Shown here: piece after piece, positions 8,457 to 16,545 of the stretch
How positions within the stretch are numbered: position 1 is the stretch's first letter
How the letters are laid out: every line of letters starts with the position of its first letter
Source of the DNA: MedAcidi-G1 sp002294285
GTDB lineage: Bacteria > Actinomycetota > Acidimicrobiia > Acidimicrobiales > MedAcidi-G1
NCBI GenBank assembly: GCA_963999645.1
Contig: CAXEUY010000015.1
Coordinates: 1 to 46,920 of the forward strand
Reading direction: 5' to 3'
DNA length: 46,920 nt
The notes under the pieces: generated by a model
Databases searched by the model: none
Told to the model about the DNA's origin: nothing
The model's input: only the letters and a program-made list of their open reading frames with translations
Made by a program: the position numbers and the translations under genes

Positions 8457-9104
8457 CTATCCGTTTGCTGCTTTCATTTCCTTATGCGGGGCATGTATAG
8501 GAACAACTTGTCGTTCAGGGCCAGAGTCACCTTCCAGCCAGTGCTGACGGCAACGAAGTTCATAAGTTACCTTCTGGTCCTCAGGGTCGTCCACTACCAC
8601 CAAATCTCCATCATAAACTTGTTCACCTTCTACCAGCCTCGCATTGTGAGTGGCTCTGCGACCACACCAGCATCGTGCTTCTACTTGGACCTCTATTCTC
8701 TCATCCGAAAGCTCCAGAAGCCTTCTAGTCCCTTCAAACAGCTCTCCCTGAAACGATGTGAGAAGTCCAAAGGCATAAACTTCTGCGTCTAATTCGTCCA
8801 CTACGCGAGCTAACTGTTCAATTTGGTCAACTGAATAGAACTGTGCCTCATCACAGATCATGTAGTCAAGAGACCCTTTGTCTTCTCGTTCTTTCAAAGC
8901 AAACTCATAAAGATTGAAGCCTGGCGAAACTTGAACTGCATCAGCAGAAACTCCCAGAGCACTAGAAACTTTTCCGCCTGCTCTGTCCAACTGACTACAG
9001 AGGATTCCAGTAAGACCTCTAGAGGAAAGATTGTGGTGGATCTGCAAAGCCAACGTGCTTTTTCCCGATCCCATGGTCCCAAATGAAAAACGTAAAGATG
9101 CCAT
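8457..9104 (-). CDS. tdk: Thymidine kinase
   Basis: Type II thymidine kinase phosphorylating thymidine with ATP in the nucleotide salvage pathway. From the ATG at 9102-9104 the protein begins MASLRFSFGTMGSGKST, the family's usual start with the P-loop at residues 9-16. DEAQF (85-89) supplies the catalytic Glu. The late CWCG pair and CRQH supply the zinc-binding lasso. The length of 215 residues is slightly longer than typical because of a hydrophilic tail. A TTG five codons upstream is possible but would add residues not expected in the family. Confidence 0.93.
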   Translation of the reverse strand: MASLRFSFGTMGSGKSTLALQIHHNLSSRGLTGILCSQLDRAGGKVSSALGVSADAVQVSPGFNLYEFALKEREDKGSLDYMICDEAQFYSVDQIEQLARVVDELDAEVYAFGLLTSFQGELFEGTRRLLELSDERIEVQVEARCWCGRRATHNARLVEGEQVYDGDLVVVDDPEDQKVTYELRCRQHWLEGDSGPERQVVPIHAPHKEMKAANG

Positions 9105-9313
9105 CAAAAACCCGTACAAAAAGCAACTGTTGAAACTGGAAGCATATTCATGAATGTCTAAAACCTATTTTTTAACGCCTGATTAGGATAGTAATGAAAT
9201 ATTGAGGAAATACCTAAACCTGCCACTCAGAATTAAATAAAATTAACTTTCACCAGATAAGTAAATTTAATCTTCTAAATGAAAAGTTGATCAATGCCGG
9301 TACTGTCAGGTGT

Positions 9314-10066
9314 ATGAAGCAAATTTTTCCAGACGAAGGTGAAGTAGACCCAATATCTGTTTACAACAATGACGCGAGACAACCTTTAAAATCAAGACCT
9401 TGGGTTTTGCTTAATATGGTCAACTCAATTGATGGTTTCATTTCCTTTGAAGGAAGAGCTGGAGGTTTAAGCGGACCCGCAGATAAAAGCATTTATCAAA
9501 TTATCAGAGGACTAGCTGACATAATCCTCGTTGGCGCAGGAACTGTCAGAGCTGAAAATTACAGACCCCCAAGGACACCCGAGGGTGCCTTAGCCGAATT
9601 TCGTGAGTCAAGAGGACAACAAAAACGACCAAGAATAGCTGTTGTTTCCGGGGAGCTTAATTTAGACCCGGAAATGGGTCTATTCTCCGAAAATCTTCCT
9701 GAAGACAAGCCGCCTCTGATTTATACAAAGAGTGGATCAGTTGAAAAAAATGGGTCCAACTTTTCCTCATTTGCTGAAGTAATTGATTTCCCAGGCGAAG
9801 AGTTGGATATTTCAAAAATACTTGAGGATATTTTAAAACAGAACGGAAAAATTGTGGTCTGTGAAGGCGGCCCCACTCTGAACTCAAAACTTTTAACCGC
9901 TGGTCTCATAGATGAGTTCTGTTTGAGTATTTCACCTAGAGCGGTAGGAGGAGAAACTTTTCCATTGCTTCTAGAACAAGCAGTCGACTCCCCTACAGAA
10001 CTATCTCTAGATCGAGTACTTTTTGAAGATGAGTTTCTTTTCTGTAGATATTTAACAATCAGATGA
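9314..10066 (+). CDS. RibD C-terminal-type pyrimidine reductase family protein
   Basis: Single-domain protein of the dihydrofolate-reductase-like RibD-C family. In riboflavin synthesis this fold reduces the ribosyl group of 5-amino-6-ribosylamino-uracil phosphate with NADPH. Typical features are WVLLNMVNSIDGFIS near the N-terminus, DIILVGAGTVRAENY for the nucleotide site, and CEGGPTLNSKLLTAGLIDEFCLSISP near the C-terminus. There is no deaminase domain and no other rib gene nearby, so it may be an orphan reductase with another substrate. The start is uncertain. ATG at 9314 is preferred over a TTG at 9287, although the latter is also in frame. It is transcribed away from tdk and converges on the LysM gene. 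Confidence 0.8.
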   Translation: MKQIFPDEGEVDPISVYNNDARQPLKSRPWVLLNMVNSIDGFISFEGRAGGLSGPADKSIYQIIRGLADIILVGAGTVRAENYRPPRTPEGALAEFRESRGQQKRPRIAVVSGELNLDPEMGLFSENLPEDKPPLIYTKSGSVEKNGSNFSSFAEVIDFPGEELDISKILEDILKQNGKIVVCEGGPTLNSKLLTAGLIDEFCLSISPRAVGGETFPLLLEQAVDSPTELSLDRVLFEDEFLFCRYLTIR

Positions 10067-10071
10067 CTTGT

Positions 10072-10455
10072 TTATAAGCCTTTGTTAAAAACAAGTCGCT
10101 GACCGGGTTGTAGTTGCGAGCTCCCAACAATTTTTACTAACTCATCAACTGTATGTCTTATATCAGTATCTTTCGGGTTGAACTTCTCAGCTATTCCCCA
10201 AAGACTGTCTCCAGGCTGAACTACATATACGACTGAACTACCGGAAGCTTCTACTATCGAGCCTCCAGGAACACCGTGGATTCGACCCATGATTTCATTA
10301 GCTAATAAAACACTAACAAATACAATCATTCCAACAATTGCGAGTAACGCCAAGCGGCGGCGTCTATAAACACTCTGAGGTAAAGGTCTTACAGATAGAT
10401 GATTTAACGGGGTTTGGGGGAACTCGTACGCGTTGTAAATTGCTGCTGTATTCAT
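10072..10455 (-). CDS. LysM-domain membrane protein divergent from lexA (possible SOS division inhibitor)
   Basis: A 127-residue protein from the ATG at 10453-10455, chosen because AAGGA lies 7 nt upstream; an upstream GTG overlaps that site. It has a basic N-terminal region (VYRRRR), one membrane helix (about 34-53) and a C-terminal LysM domain (about 78-124, starting VVYVVQPGDSLWGIAEKF) that would bind peptidoglycan outside the membrane. A small LysM protein divergent from lexA matches the arrangement of Bacillus yneA and mycobacterial Rv2719c/chiZ, SOS-induced proteins that delay division. The LexA operators between the two genes support such control. Function is inferred from context, not from sequence identity. 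Confidence 0.75.
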   Translation of the reverse strand: MNTAAIYNAYEFPQTPLNHLSVRPLPQSVYRRRRLALLAIVGMIVFVSVLLANEIMGRIHGVPGGSIVEASGSSVVYVVQPGDSLWGIAEKFNPKDTDIRHTVDELVKIVGSSQLQPGQRLVFNKGL

Positions 10456-10523
10456 ATACACATCCTTTCATGAGGGTGTGACATAGCTTTTTTATAGGGA
10501 AAAACGAGCAAATACTTGACAAA

Positions 10524-10535
10524 GAACGTTTGTTC
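10524..10535. promoter_or_regulatory. LexA operator 1 (lexA/LysM intergenic)
   Basis: GAACGTTTGTTC is a perfect GAAC-N4-GTTC Gram-positive type LexA box. It directly follows a TTGACA hexamer (10516-10521). On the opposite strand a TATAAA at 10491-10496 could be the -10 for the LysM gene, so this operator lies where it can block that promoter. Confidence 0.85.
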
Positions 10536-10538
10536 GGG

Positions 10539-10550
10539 GAACATATGTGC
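10539..10550. promoter_or_regulatory. Near-match LexA operator 2
   Basis: GAACATATGTGC differs from the GAAC-N4-GTTC consensus at one position and lies 3 nt after operator 1. It could allow cooperative or weaker LexA binding. It is weaker evidence on its own. Confidence 0.45.
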
Positions 10551-10576
10551 GTCGTACAAGTGTTCGATCATGATAC

Positions 10577-10597
10577 TATGATATCGAACATTTGTTC
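10577..10597 (+). promoter_or_regulatory. lexA promoter -10 with LexA operator 3
   Basis: TATGAT (10577-10582) is a good -10 hexamer for lexA. The perfect operator GAACATTTGTTC (10586-10597), flanked as CGAAC...GTTCG, begins 4 nt later and would cover the start point. This is the standard arrangement for LexA autorepression. The -35 match is weak. Confidence 0.8.
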
Positions 10598-10622
10598 GAT
10601 TACAACTAAAAAAGGTTTTATT

Positions 10623-11267
10623 ATGAATGAAAATTCACTAACACAACGACAAGTTCAAATACTCGAATTTATTGACAGTGAAACTAGAGAACGTGGTTTT
10701 CCACCTTCAGTACGTGAAATATGCAAAGCAGTGGGACTGACGTCACCTTCTACTGTTCACACACATCTTGCGACTCTTCAAAAACTTGGATATTTACGCC
10801 GTTCCGACCCAGATAAGGCTAGGTCTATAGAAGTTTGCTTCGATCCGATAAGCGGAGCCGCTGTCGATCGTGGAGCAGTGCAGCATGTTCCACTAGTCGG
10901 TGACGTAGCAGCTGGTGTTACAGTTTTCCGACAGGAGAACATAGAGGAATCTCTGCCACTTCCAGCTGAATTCACGGGCAACGGTAATCTGTTTATGCTC
11001 AGGGTCAAAGGAGACTCGATGACAGGTGATGGAATACTCGACAACGACTATGTGGTAGTAAAAGCTGAGAGTTCATCAAGTTCAGAAAACGAACTCCTGG
11101 TTGTTGAACTACCTGAAGCTGATGGAACAGTTGGAGTTAAGCGTCTTAAAAAACAAGGCGAAAAGGTAACAGTACGTTCATCGAATCCAGAGTATAAGGA
11201 CGTTGAATACAAAGCAGATGAAGTAAGCATCATAGGCAAGGTCGTGACTGTTTTAAGAAAAATTTGA
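10623..11267 (+). CDS. lexA: SOS repressor LexA
   Basis: Transcriptional repressor of the DNA-damage response, inactivated by RecA-stimulated self-cleavage. The start is the ATG at 10623 (AAGG site upstream), giving 214 residues. Earlier in-frame starts would place the LexA operators within the gene. The N-terminal winged-helix DNA-binding domain runs about 1-70 (LTQRQVQILEFID, with recognition region SPSTVHTHLATLQKLGYL). The C-terminal S24 peptidase domain has cleavage site Ala97-Gly98, nucleophile Ser132 in GDSM and general base Lys173. All catalytic residues are present, so self-cleavage is expected. Three operator-like sites precede it and one lies before recA. Confidence 0.97.
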   Translation: MNENSLTQRQVQILEFIDSETRERGFPPSVREICKAVGLTSPSTVHTHLATLQKLGYLRRSDPDKARSIEVCFDPISGAAVDRGAVQHVPLVGDVAAGVTVFRQENIEESLPLPAEFTGNGNLFMLRVKGDSMTGDGILDNDYVVVKAESSSSSENELLVVELPEADGTVGVKRLKKQGEKVTVRSSNPEYKDVEYKADEVSIIGKVVTVLRKI

Positions 11268-11283
11268 ACCTTTTGTCACTTTT

Positions 11284-12339
11284 TCAGCTGTCTTCTAAAA
11301 CTTTTTTAATTGTTTTAAAAGTAACGTTTAAATTTTCACGCTCTATCCGCTCATCGCTAGTGTGAGCTAAGGTCGCGTCTCCAGGACCGAAATTTATAGC
11401 GGGGATTCCCTGTTCGGCGAAAAAAGCAACATCAGTCCAACCCAGCTTCGCTCGAGTTTCAATTTCTGCACCTACAGAAGCTAATAAAGGATGATCCAAA
11501 CCGGGCGATGCCGCAGGTGCTCTATCAACCAACTCAACTGAATCATCTGACTCCATGAACGGTGAAAGAAACTCTCTGACATGGTTTTCAGCTTGTGCGG
11601 AATCACGATCTGGAGCGTGTCTGTGGTTTATCAACAATGTCGCTGAATCAGGTATAACATTTCCCGCCACTCCCCCTTCAACCCCGACTACTTGCATGGC
11701 TTCACGGAATTTGCATCCATCGATTACTGGTTCTCTAAATTCATACTTTTCCAAAGCATCAAGAACTCCACTCAATCTGTGTACAGCATTTCGACCCATC
11801 CATGGTCGCGCTGAATGAGCTCGTACACCTTTTAAGGTGAGAAGAAACCTCATTGTTCCCTGGCAGCCTGCTTCGATCAGCGCACCTGTCGGTTCTCCCA
11901 AAATTGCTGCATCTCCACTGAGCAATTCAGGCGCTTCAATGAAAACTTCTCTTAGACCATTATGTTCACTTGCCACTTCTTCACGAGCATAAAAAACCCA
12001 TGTCGCATCTACTGCATATTCCGATACAGATCTGGCAAGCTCAAGCATTACAGCGATGCCGCCTTTCATATCTGCACTACCCAGACCCCAACAAGTATCG
12101 CCCTCAATTCTGGAGCCCAGTTCCGTATTTCCAGGGACCGTGTCTGTATGACCAGCTAAAACAAGTCTTTGTTCTTTGCCGAAAGTAGTTCTAGCTATCA
12201 AATTATCTCCAACCCGATCTAGAGATAAATGAGGTATTGAACTGAGTTCTTCTTCGATACGCGAAACAATTTGAGCTTCTTCAAAACTAACTGACGGTAT
12301 GTCAACCAACTCCGCGGTTAACTCCAATAAATCACGCAT
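11284..12339 (-). CDS. dapE: Succinyl-diaminopimelate desuccinylase
   Basis: Dinuclear zinc hydrolase of the M20 family that releases succinate from N-succinyl-LL-diaminopimelate in lysine and peptidoglycan-precursor synthesis. Seen are AGHTDTVPG (His64, Asp66), GLGSADMKGG (bridging Asp90) and the catalytic/metal pair EE at 120-121. GEPTGALIEAGCQGTMRF follows. The dimerisation domain lies in the middle. At 351 residues it resembles the actinobacterial DapE subgroup. It follows dapD by 18 nt and dapC slightly further upstream, an operon-like order C-D-E on the minus strand. Its 3' end converges on lexA with only a 16-nt gap. Confidence 0.93.
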   Translation of the reverse strand: MRDLLELTAELVDIPSVSFEEAQIVSRIEEELSSIPHLSLDRVGDNLIARTTFGKEQRLVLAGHTDTVPGNTELGSRIEGDTCWGLGSADMKGGIAVMLELARSVSEYAVDATWVFYAREEVASEHNGLREVFIEAPELLSGDAAILGEPTGALIEAGCQGTMRFLLTLKGVRAHSARPWMGRNAVHRLSGVLDALEKYEFREPVIDGCKFREAMQVVGVEGGVAGNVIPDSATLLINHRHAPDRDSAQAENHVREFLSPFMESDDSVELVDRAPAASPGLDHPLLASVGAEIETRAKLGWTDVAFFAEQGIPAINFGPGDATLAHTSDERIERENLNVTFKTIKKVLEDS

Positions 12340-12357
12340 AGCTACACCATCTGCAAA

Positions 12358-13182
12358 TCAAGTCGTTACTCCGTGAGTGCGCAAAACTTCATTCAGAGTT
12401 GACTTGTCATGTCTTTCACCCTGCTCTAAATACCTAACCACTAAAACGCACGGTAACCCAAAAGTGCCTCCTTTGAATTCCCTTTCGCGGCTTGCTTGCA
12501 CAGCAACACACCAGGGCGGAACCATTCCTCGACTTATCTCATCTCCTGTTTCGGCATCAATTACAGGTATAGATCCAGTAAGAACTGCTCCTGCGCCAAG
12601 TACTGAGCCTTCACCAACAGACGCTCCTTCTGCCACTATGCATCTGCTGCCAATCAAACACTCGTCTCCGATAAAAACAGGGACAGCATTAGGCGGCTCT
12701 AAAACACCACCAATACCCACCCCTCCTGAAAGATGTACGTTTTTGCCTATTTGCGCACAGGAACCTACGGTTGCCCATGTGTCAACCATCGTGTTTTCAC
12801 CCACATACGCGCCGATATTAACGTAGCTTGGCATCATCACAACACCTGGTGCTTGATAGCTTCCCCAACGCGCAGATGCACCCGGCACAACCCTTACTTG
12901 ACGTTCGGAATAATCCTTCTTCAAGGGTATTTTGTCTACGAATTCAAAAGGGCCTACCTCTTGAGTCGACATTTCTGATTGACGAAATAAAAGCAAAATA
13001 GCTAATTTCAACCATTCATTCACCTGGACACCATGCTCAGAGTCATACACGGCTACTCTTTCTTGACCCGTGTCGAGTAAATTTATAGCTTCATGGATCA
13101 GCGAGTTAACCTCTGAATCTTCAACTGCTAATTCTTCTCTTTTTTCCCAAATGTTTTCTATTTCTTTGGCTAAATCGTTCAT
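12358..13182 (-). CDS. dapD: Tetrahydrodipicolinate N-succinyltransferase
   Basis: Transfers succinyl from succinyl-CoA to tetrahydrodipicolinate, committing to the succinylase branch of diaminopimelate synthesis. The N-terminal helical part is followed by a left-handed parallel beta-helix of hexapeptide repeats, roughly residues 95-235 (for example VVMMPSYVNIGAYVGENTMVDTW, GSCAQIGKNVHLSGGVGIGG and VFIGDECLIGSRCIVAEGASVGEG). The SARWGSYQAPGVVMMPSYVN block is strongly DapD-like. Length 274 matches the proteobacterial-type enzyme. It lies between dapC and dapE. The start ATG has a modest AGGT site. Confidence 0.95.
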   Translation of the reverse strand: MNDLAKEIENIWEKREELAVEDSEVNSLIHEAINLLDTGQERVAVYDSEHGVQVNEWLKLAILLLFRQSEMSTQEVGPFEFVDKIPLKKDYSERQVRVVPGASARWGSYQAPGVVMMPSYVNIGAYVGENTMVDTWATVGSCAQIGKNVHLSGGVGIGGVLEPPNAVPVFIGDECLIGSRCIVAEGASVGEGSVLGAGAVLTGSIPVIDAETGDEISRGMVPPWCVAVQASREREFKGGTFGLPCVLVVRYLEQGERHDKSTLNEVLRTHGVTT

Positions 13183-13227
13183 ACCTGAGATTACCTCTTT
13201 ATCTCGATTAAAAAAGCAAGTTTTTAA

Positions 13228-14346
13228 CTAAACACCAGCTCTCTGCTCCAATAGTTGAATTCGATCTTCAGTAGCAACGGCAGCAACCCTGATGTTCCCC
13301 TTCCCTTTTTCACCAAAAAACTCTCCCGGTGTGACTACCATTCCCAAATTTTTTGCCAAAGTTTCCACTAGTTTCCATTCGTCATTGGCAGGCACGTCTA
13401 TCCAGAGATAGAACGAACCTTCAGGCATCACCGCTTCAATTCCGAGAGTTTTAAAAATCGTGATCAGTCTTGAAAGCCTCTCGAAATATAGCCCTTTCTG
13501 AACTTCAACATGGTTCTGATCGCTCAAGGCTGCTATTCCAGCCACTTGCGCTGGTCCTGGGATCATAAAGCCCTGATGTTTTCTAACCTCGCGCAAATAT
13601 CCAACTATTTCCTCATCTCCGGCATAAAACCCGACTCTCATCCCAGCCAAATTTGAACGCTTTGAAAGTGAATGAACCGCTATCACCCCCTTAGCGCTTT
13701 TTTGAAGAATTGACTCAGGATCACTTTTCCAAACAAACTCGACATAACATTCGTCTGATAGAACCACTACCCCATTTTCTTTACCCCATTCAGCAATTGC
13801 TTCTAAATCCTCAATAGCTCCTGCGGGGTTGCTGGGAGTATTCACCCACAAGCAAGTAGCTCGTTCAATGTCAGATTGACTGATTCTTGAAAGGTCAATC
13901 CTCCACTTGTCATCAACTGGAACTGAAACTGAACGACAGTTAGCTAGTTCAGCACCCATCGAATAAGAAGGGTATGAGACCTCCGGATACAGGACTGTGT
14001 CCTTTTCAGGATTTCTAAGTTTAAGAATTGAAGGTATGCCGGTAACGATTTCCTTAGTCCCTATACAAGCACCTATCGATGTTTCAGGGACTTCTACCTG
14101 CAGGCAACGATGAAACCATTCAGAAACCGCTCTTAGAAAATCCTCACTTCCCACCGAGGAAGGGTAAGGACGAGCTGATTCAACACTCATATTGGAGACG
14201 AAAGCTTTACTTACTATTTCTGGTACTGGATCACATGGAGTGCCTACTGACAAATCCACAGCCCCACCAGGCAACAACTCGGCTATTGCCCTATATTCAT
14301 CAAGTCGTTCGTAGGGGTATGGAGGTGGAACAAACATTTCCTTCAC
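13228..14346 (-). CDS. dapC: N-succinyldiaminopimelate aminotransferase (class I/II)
   Basis: Fold-type I PLP aminotransferase, most likely converting N-succinyl-2-amino-6-ketopimelate to succinyl-diaminopimelate with glutamate. Family residues seen are NTPSNPAGA (169-177), the cofactor Asp198 and Tyr201 in SDECYVEF, and the Schiff-base Lys229 in HSLSKRSNLAG, followed by MRVGFYAGD. Sequence alone would only give a general class I/II aminotransferase. The DapC assignment rests on its place directly before dapD and dapE and on its resemblance to actinobacterial DapC. The GTG start at 14344-14346 is used; an ATG three codons in is an alternative with a site too close upstream. Confidence 0.85.
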   Translation of the reverse strand: MKEMFVPPPYPYERLDEYRAIAELLPGGAVDLSVGTPCDPVPEIVSKAFVSNMSVESARPYPSSVGSEDFLRAVSEWFHRCLQVEVPETSIGACIGTKEIVTGIPSILKLRNPEKDTVLYPEVSYPSYSMGAELANCRSVSVPVDDKWRIDLSRISQSDIERATCLWVNTPSNPAGAIEDLEAIAEWGKENGVVVLSDECYVEFVWKSDPESILQKSAKGVIAVHSLSKRSNLAGMRVGFYAGDEEIVGYLREVRKHQGFMIPGPAQVAGIAALSDQNHVEVQKGLYFERLSRLITIFKTLGIEAVMPEGSFYLWIDVPANDEWKLVETLAKNLGMVVTPGEFFGEKGKGNIRVAAVATEDRIQLLEQRAGV

Positions 14347-14354
14347 TTAATCAC

Positions 14355-15716
14355 TCAAATCTCTGACGGGTTAAGACCAGCTTGAAACTGCTCAAGCCTA
14401 CCTATGGAACTTTTATCTGCTCTAACTTCAATGAGCCAGTTAGATTCCTCTAAATTCTCTTTAATTACAGAGCCTTCCCGGTGAGCCATAGCTCGAATAT
14501 CACCTCTTTCAAAAGGCACTTTTAATGTAATCGTTCTTTCTGATTTTCTAAGTAAGGTGGCTAATCTATTGATTAGCTCTTCTATCCCTTCACCAGTTGA
14601 AGCAGAAACTGACACACAGTTTTCATCTCTTTTGAAAAGTTTTTGGTCTACTCCTTTTGATTTATCGATTTTGTTAAAAACCATCAACTCGGGCACTTCA
14701 GAAGCACCGATTGCACTTAACACTTCCCTTACGGCCTCTATGCATCCCTCGGGATCTGGATCTGAAACATCTATGACATGAAGCAACAAGTCAGCTTCAA
14801 CTACTACATCCAAAGTTGCTTTAAACGCCTCAACCAACTGATGGGGTAATTTTCTCACGAATCCGACTGTGTCAGTTAAATAAACTGCCTCTCCTCCGGG
14901 TAACTGCATCCTGCGAGTTGTAGTGTCAAGGGTTGCGAACAGACGGTCTTCAACTAGGACTCCCGCATCAGTAAGCTTGTTGAGGAGCGTCGATTTCCCT
15001 GCATTTGTATAACCTACGATCGCTACAGATCGGTTACTTGTTCTAGACCTAGCTTTCGACTGAGTCGAGCGATGTTGACGTAATTTGCTTATGTCTTGCT
15101 CTAAACGTCGAACCCGACGCATAAGTCTTCGACGGTCAACCTCCAACTGGGTTTCTCCTGGCCCTCTGGTACCTATTCCCCCAGCTTGCTGACTGAAATT
15201 GCGACCCGACTTTCTAAGTCTCGGTAATCGATAACGTAATTGAGCAAGCTCGACTTGAGCCTTGCCCTCTAGACTGCTTGCATTCTGAGCAAAAATATCA
15301 AGAATAACTGCCGTTCTATCAAGAGCTGAACGTTTCAGTATTCCTTCCAAGTTTCTTTGTTGAGCGGGAGTAAGTTCATTATCGAAAACTACGGTATCTG
15401 CATCATATTCTTCAGAAACAGCTCTTATTTCCTTAGCTTTGCCATTTCCGACAAAAGTAGCCTTATCAGGTGCGTGTCTGTTCTGAACTATCTGAGCAAC
15501 AGTGTCAGCTCCTGCGGTATCAACAAGTCTTTCCAACTCTTCAAGTGATGATTCGGTAATTTCCTTGTCTACACCTTCCAGCGACACACCTGCTAAAACT
15601 ATACGCTCTCTAAAAGAACGGTCGATCAGACCCCGTTCTTCACCTGCAAACTCTCCGAAACCACCTCTGTGAGTTTCTTGTTCATCAAATTGGTCTTCAC
15701 TGAATGACCTACCCAT
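14355..15716 (-). CDS. hflX: Ribosome-associated GTPase HflX
   Basis: GTPase that binds the large subunit and splits stalled or hibernating ribosomes, with links to stress recovery. The N-terminal HflX domain contains the Gly-rich linker around RGPGETQLEVDRR (185-197), a hallmark of HflX. A long basic helical segment precedes the G domain: G1 GYTNAGKS (235-242), G3 DTVGFVRKLPHQLVEAFKATL and G4 FNKIDK. A short C-terminal domain follows. Its start overlaps the 3' end of dapF by 8 nt (ATGGGTAG), so translation is probably coupled. The hflX-dapF-miaA-miaB-recA order is familiar in actinobacteria. Confidence 0.95.
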   Translation of the reverse strand: MGRSFSEDQFDEQETHRGGFGEFAGEERGLIDRSFRERIVLAGVSLEGVDKEITESSLEELERLVDTAGADTVAQIVQNRHAPDKATFVGNGKAKEIRAVSEEYDADTVVFDNELTPAQQRNLEGILKRSALDRTAVILDIFAQNASSLEGKAQVELAQLRYRLPRLRKSGRNFSQQAGGIGTRGPGETQLEVDRRRLMRRVRRLEQDISKLRQHRSTQSKARSRTSNRSVAIVGYTNAGKSTLLNKLTDAGVLVEDRLFATLDTTTRRMQLPGGEAVYLTDTVGFVRKLPHQLVEAFKATLDVVVEADLLLHVIDVSDPDPEGCIEAVREVLSAIGASEVPELMVFNKIDKSKGVDQKLFKRDENCVSVSASTGEGIEELINRLATLLRKSERTITLKVPFERGDIRAMAHREGSVIKENLEESNWLIEVRADKSSIGRLEQFQAGLNPSEI

Positions 15717-16515
15717 TTCCCACCTGATGCCTATCCATGAAAGTAGTTAGACCCGCAAGTTCTATCGATTCACCTATCTCGACAATTGCAGTTCCTCCTG
15801 GCATGTGAACATTTGCATTAGAACCTATAAGCCCCCAATTTGAAGCTGCAAAAGCCGATGCGCAGGCTCCCGTCCCGCAAGCTTCAGTGATTCCAACTCC
15901 ACGTTCCCATGTTTTTATTCTTATATTCGAATAATCATCTACCTTCATCAAATGCACATTTATACCCTCTGGTGATGCATTCTCATTTTCATTAACAGCA
16001 AACTGCTCTAAGTCAATATTGTCTAAAGCACTCACTTCCACGATCAGATGTGGATTACCAATATCCACTTTTACAGCTCTGACCATCTTGGAATCTTTTT
16101 CTTCGAGTTGATCAAAGTCAAAATCGGTTACAAAAGATGCTTTTCCAATTTCAGCTGTTACCAGCATTTCATTGTCGCTCAAAAATTCTTCAATTTTTAG
16201 GACTCTTAATCCGACATCTGTTTCAACATGGAAAACGTCATCTTCAAGTTTCGATGCCATCGATAGGGCTTGTGCAAAACATCTGAGACCATTACCACTA
16301 AGTTCCGCTCGTCCTCCGTCTTTATTAAAAAGATTAAACCGATTAACAGCATTAGAATTTTCAGAGCAAGGTGTACCGAGTATCAAACCGTCAGCACCAA
16401 TCCCTTCCTGAGGATCACAATATTTTTGGGCTAATCCAGATGGATCTTTTGGTAACTCTTCTAAAAGAGCGATCAAAAAAACATTTCCTAGCCCGTGATG
16501 TCTGGTTAATTCCAT
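15709..16515 (-). CDS. dapF: Diaminopimelate epimerase
   Basis: Cofactor-independent racemase converting LL- to meso-diaminopimelate, which feeds both lysine and cross-linked peptidoglycan. The two catalytic Cys residues are visible in mirror-image motifs: SGNGLRCFA (Cys79) and EACGTGACAS (Cys213). KTWERGVGITEACGTGA is the usual second-half signature. Length 268 is normal. It is followed by hflX with an 8-nt overlap and preceded by miaA with a 30-nt gap, so it probably sits in the miaB-miaA-dapF-hflX transcript rather than with the other dap genes. Confidence 0.96.
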   Translation of the reverse strand: MELTRHHGLGNVFLIALLEELPKDPSGLAQKYCDPQEGIGADGLILGTPCSENSNAVNRFNLFNKDGGRAELSGNGLRCFAQALSMASKLEDDVFHVETDVGLRVLKIEEFLSDNEMLVTAEIGKASFVTDFDFDQLEEKDSKMVRAVKVDIGNPHLIVEVSALDNIDLEQFAVNENENASPEGINVHLMKVDDYSNIRIKTWERGVGITEACGTGACASAFAASNWGLIGSNANVHMPGGTAIVEIGESIELAGLTTFMDRHQVGNG

Positions 16516-16545
16516 ACAACTAGTTTCACAGAAAATACTGCACTT

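Noticed and set aside
10530..10622. Longer LexA N-terminus beginning upstream of the operators
   Set aside because: LexA homologues begin near LTQRQ; the extra residues would be encoded by operator DNA.
12239..12249. GAACTGAGTTC inside dapE as a possible LexA site
   Set aside because: The spacer is 3 nt rather than 4, and it is in the middle of a coding gene.
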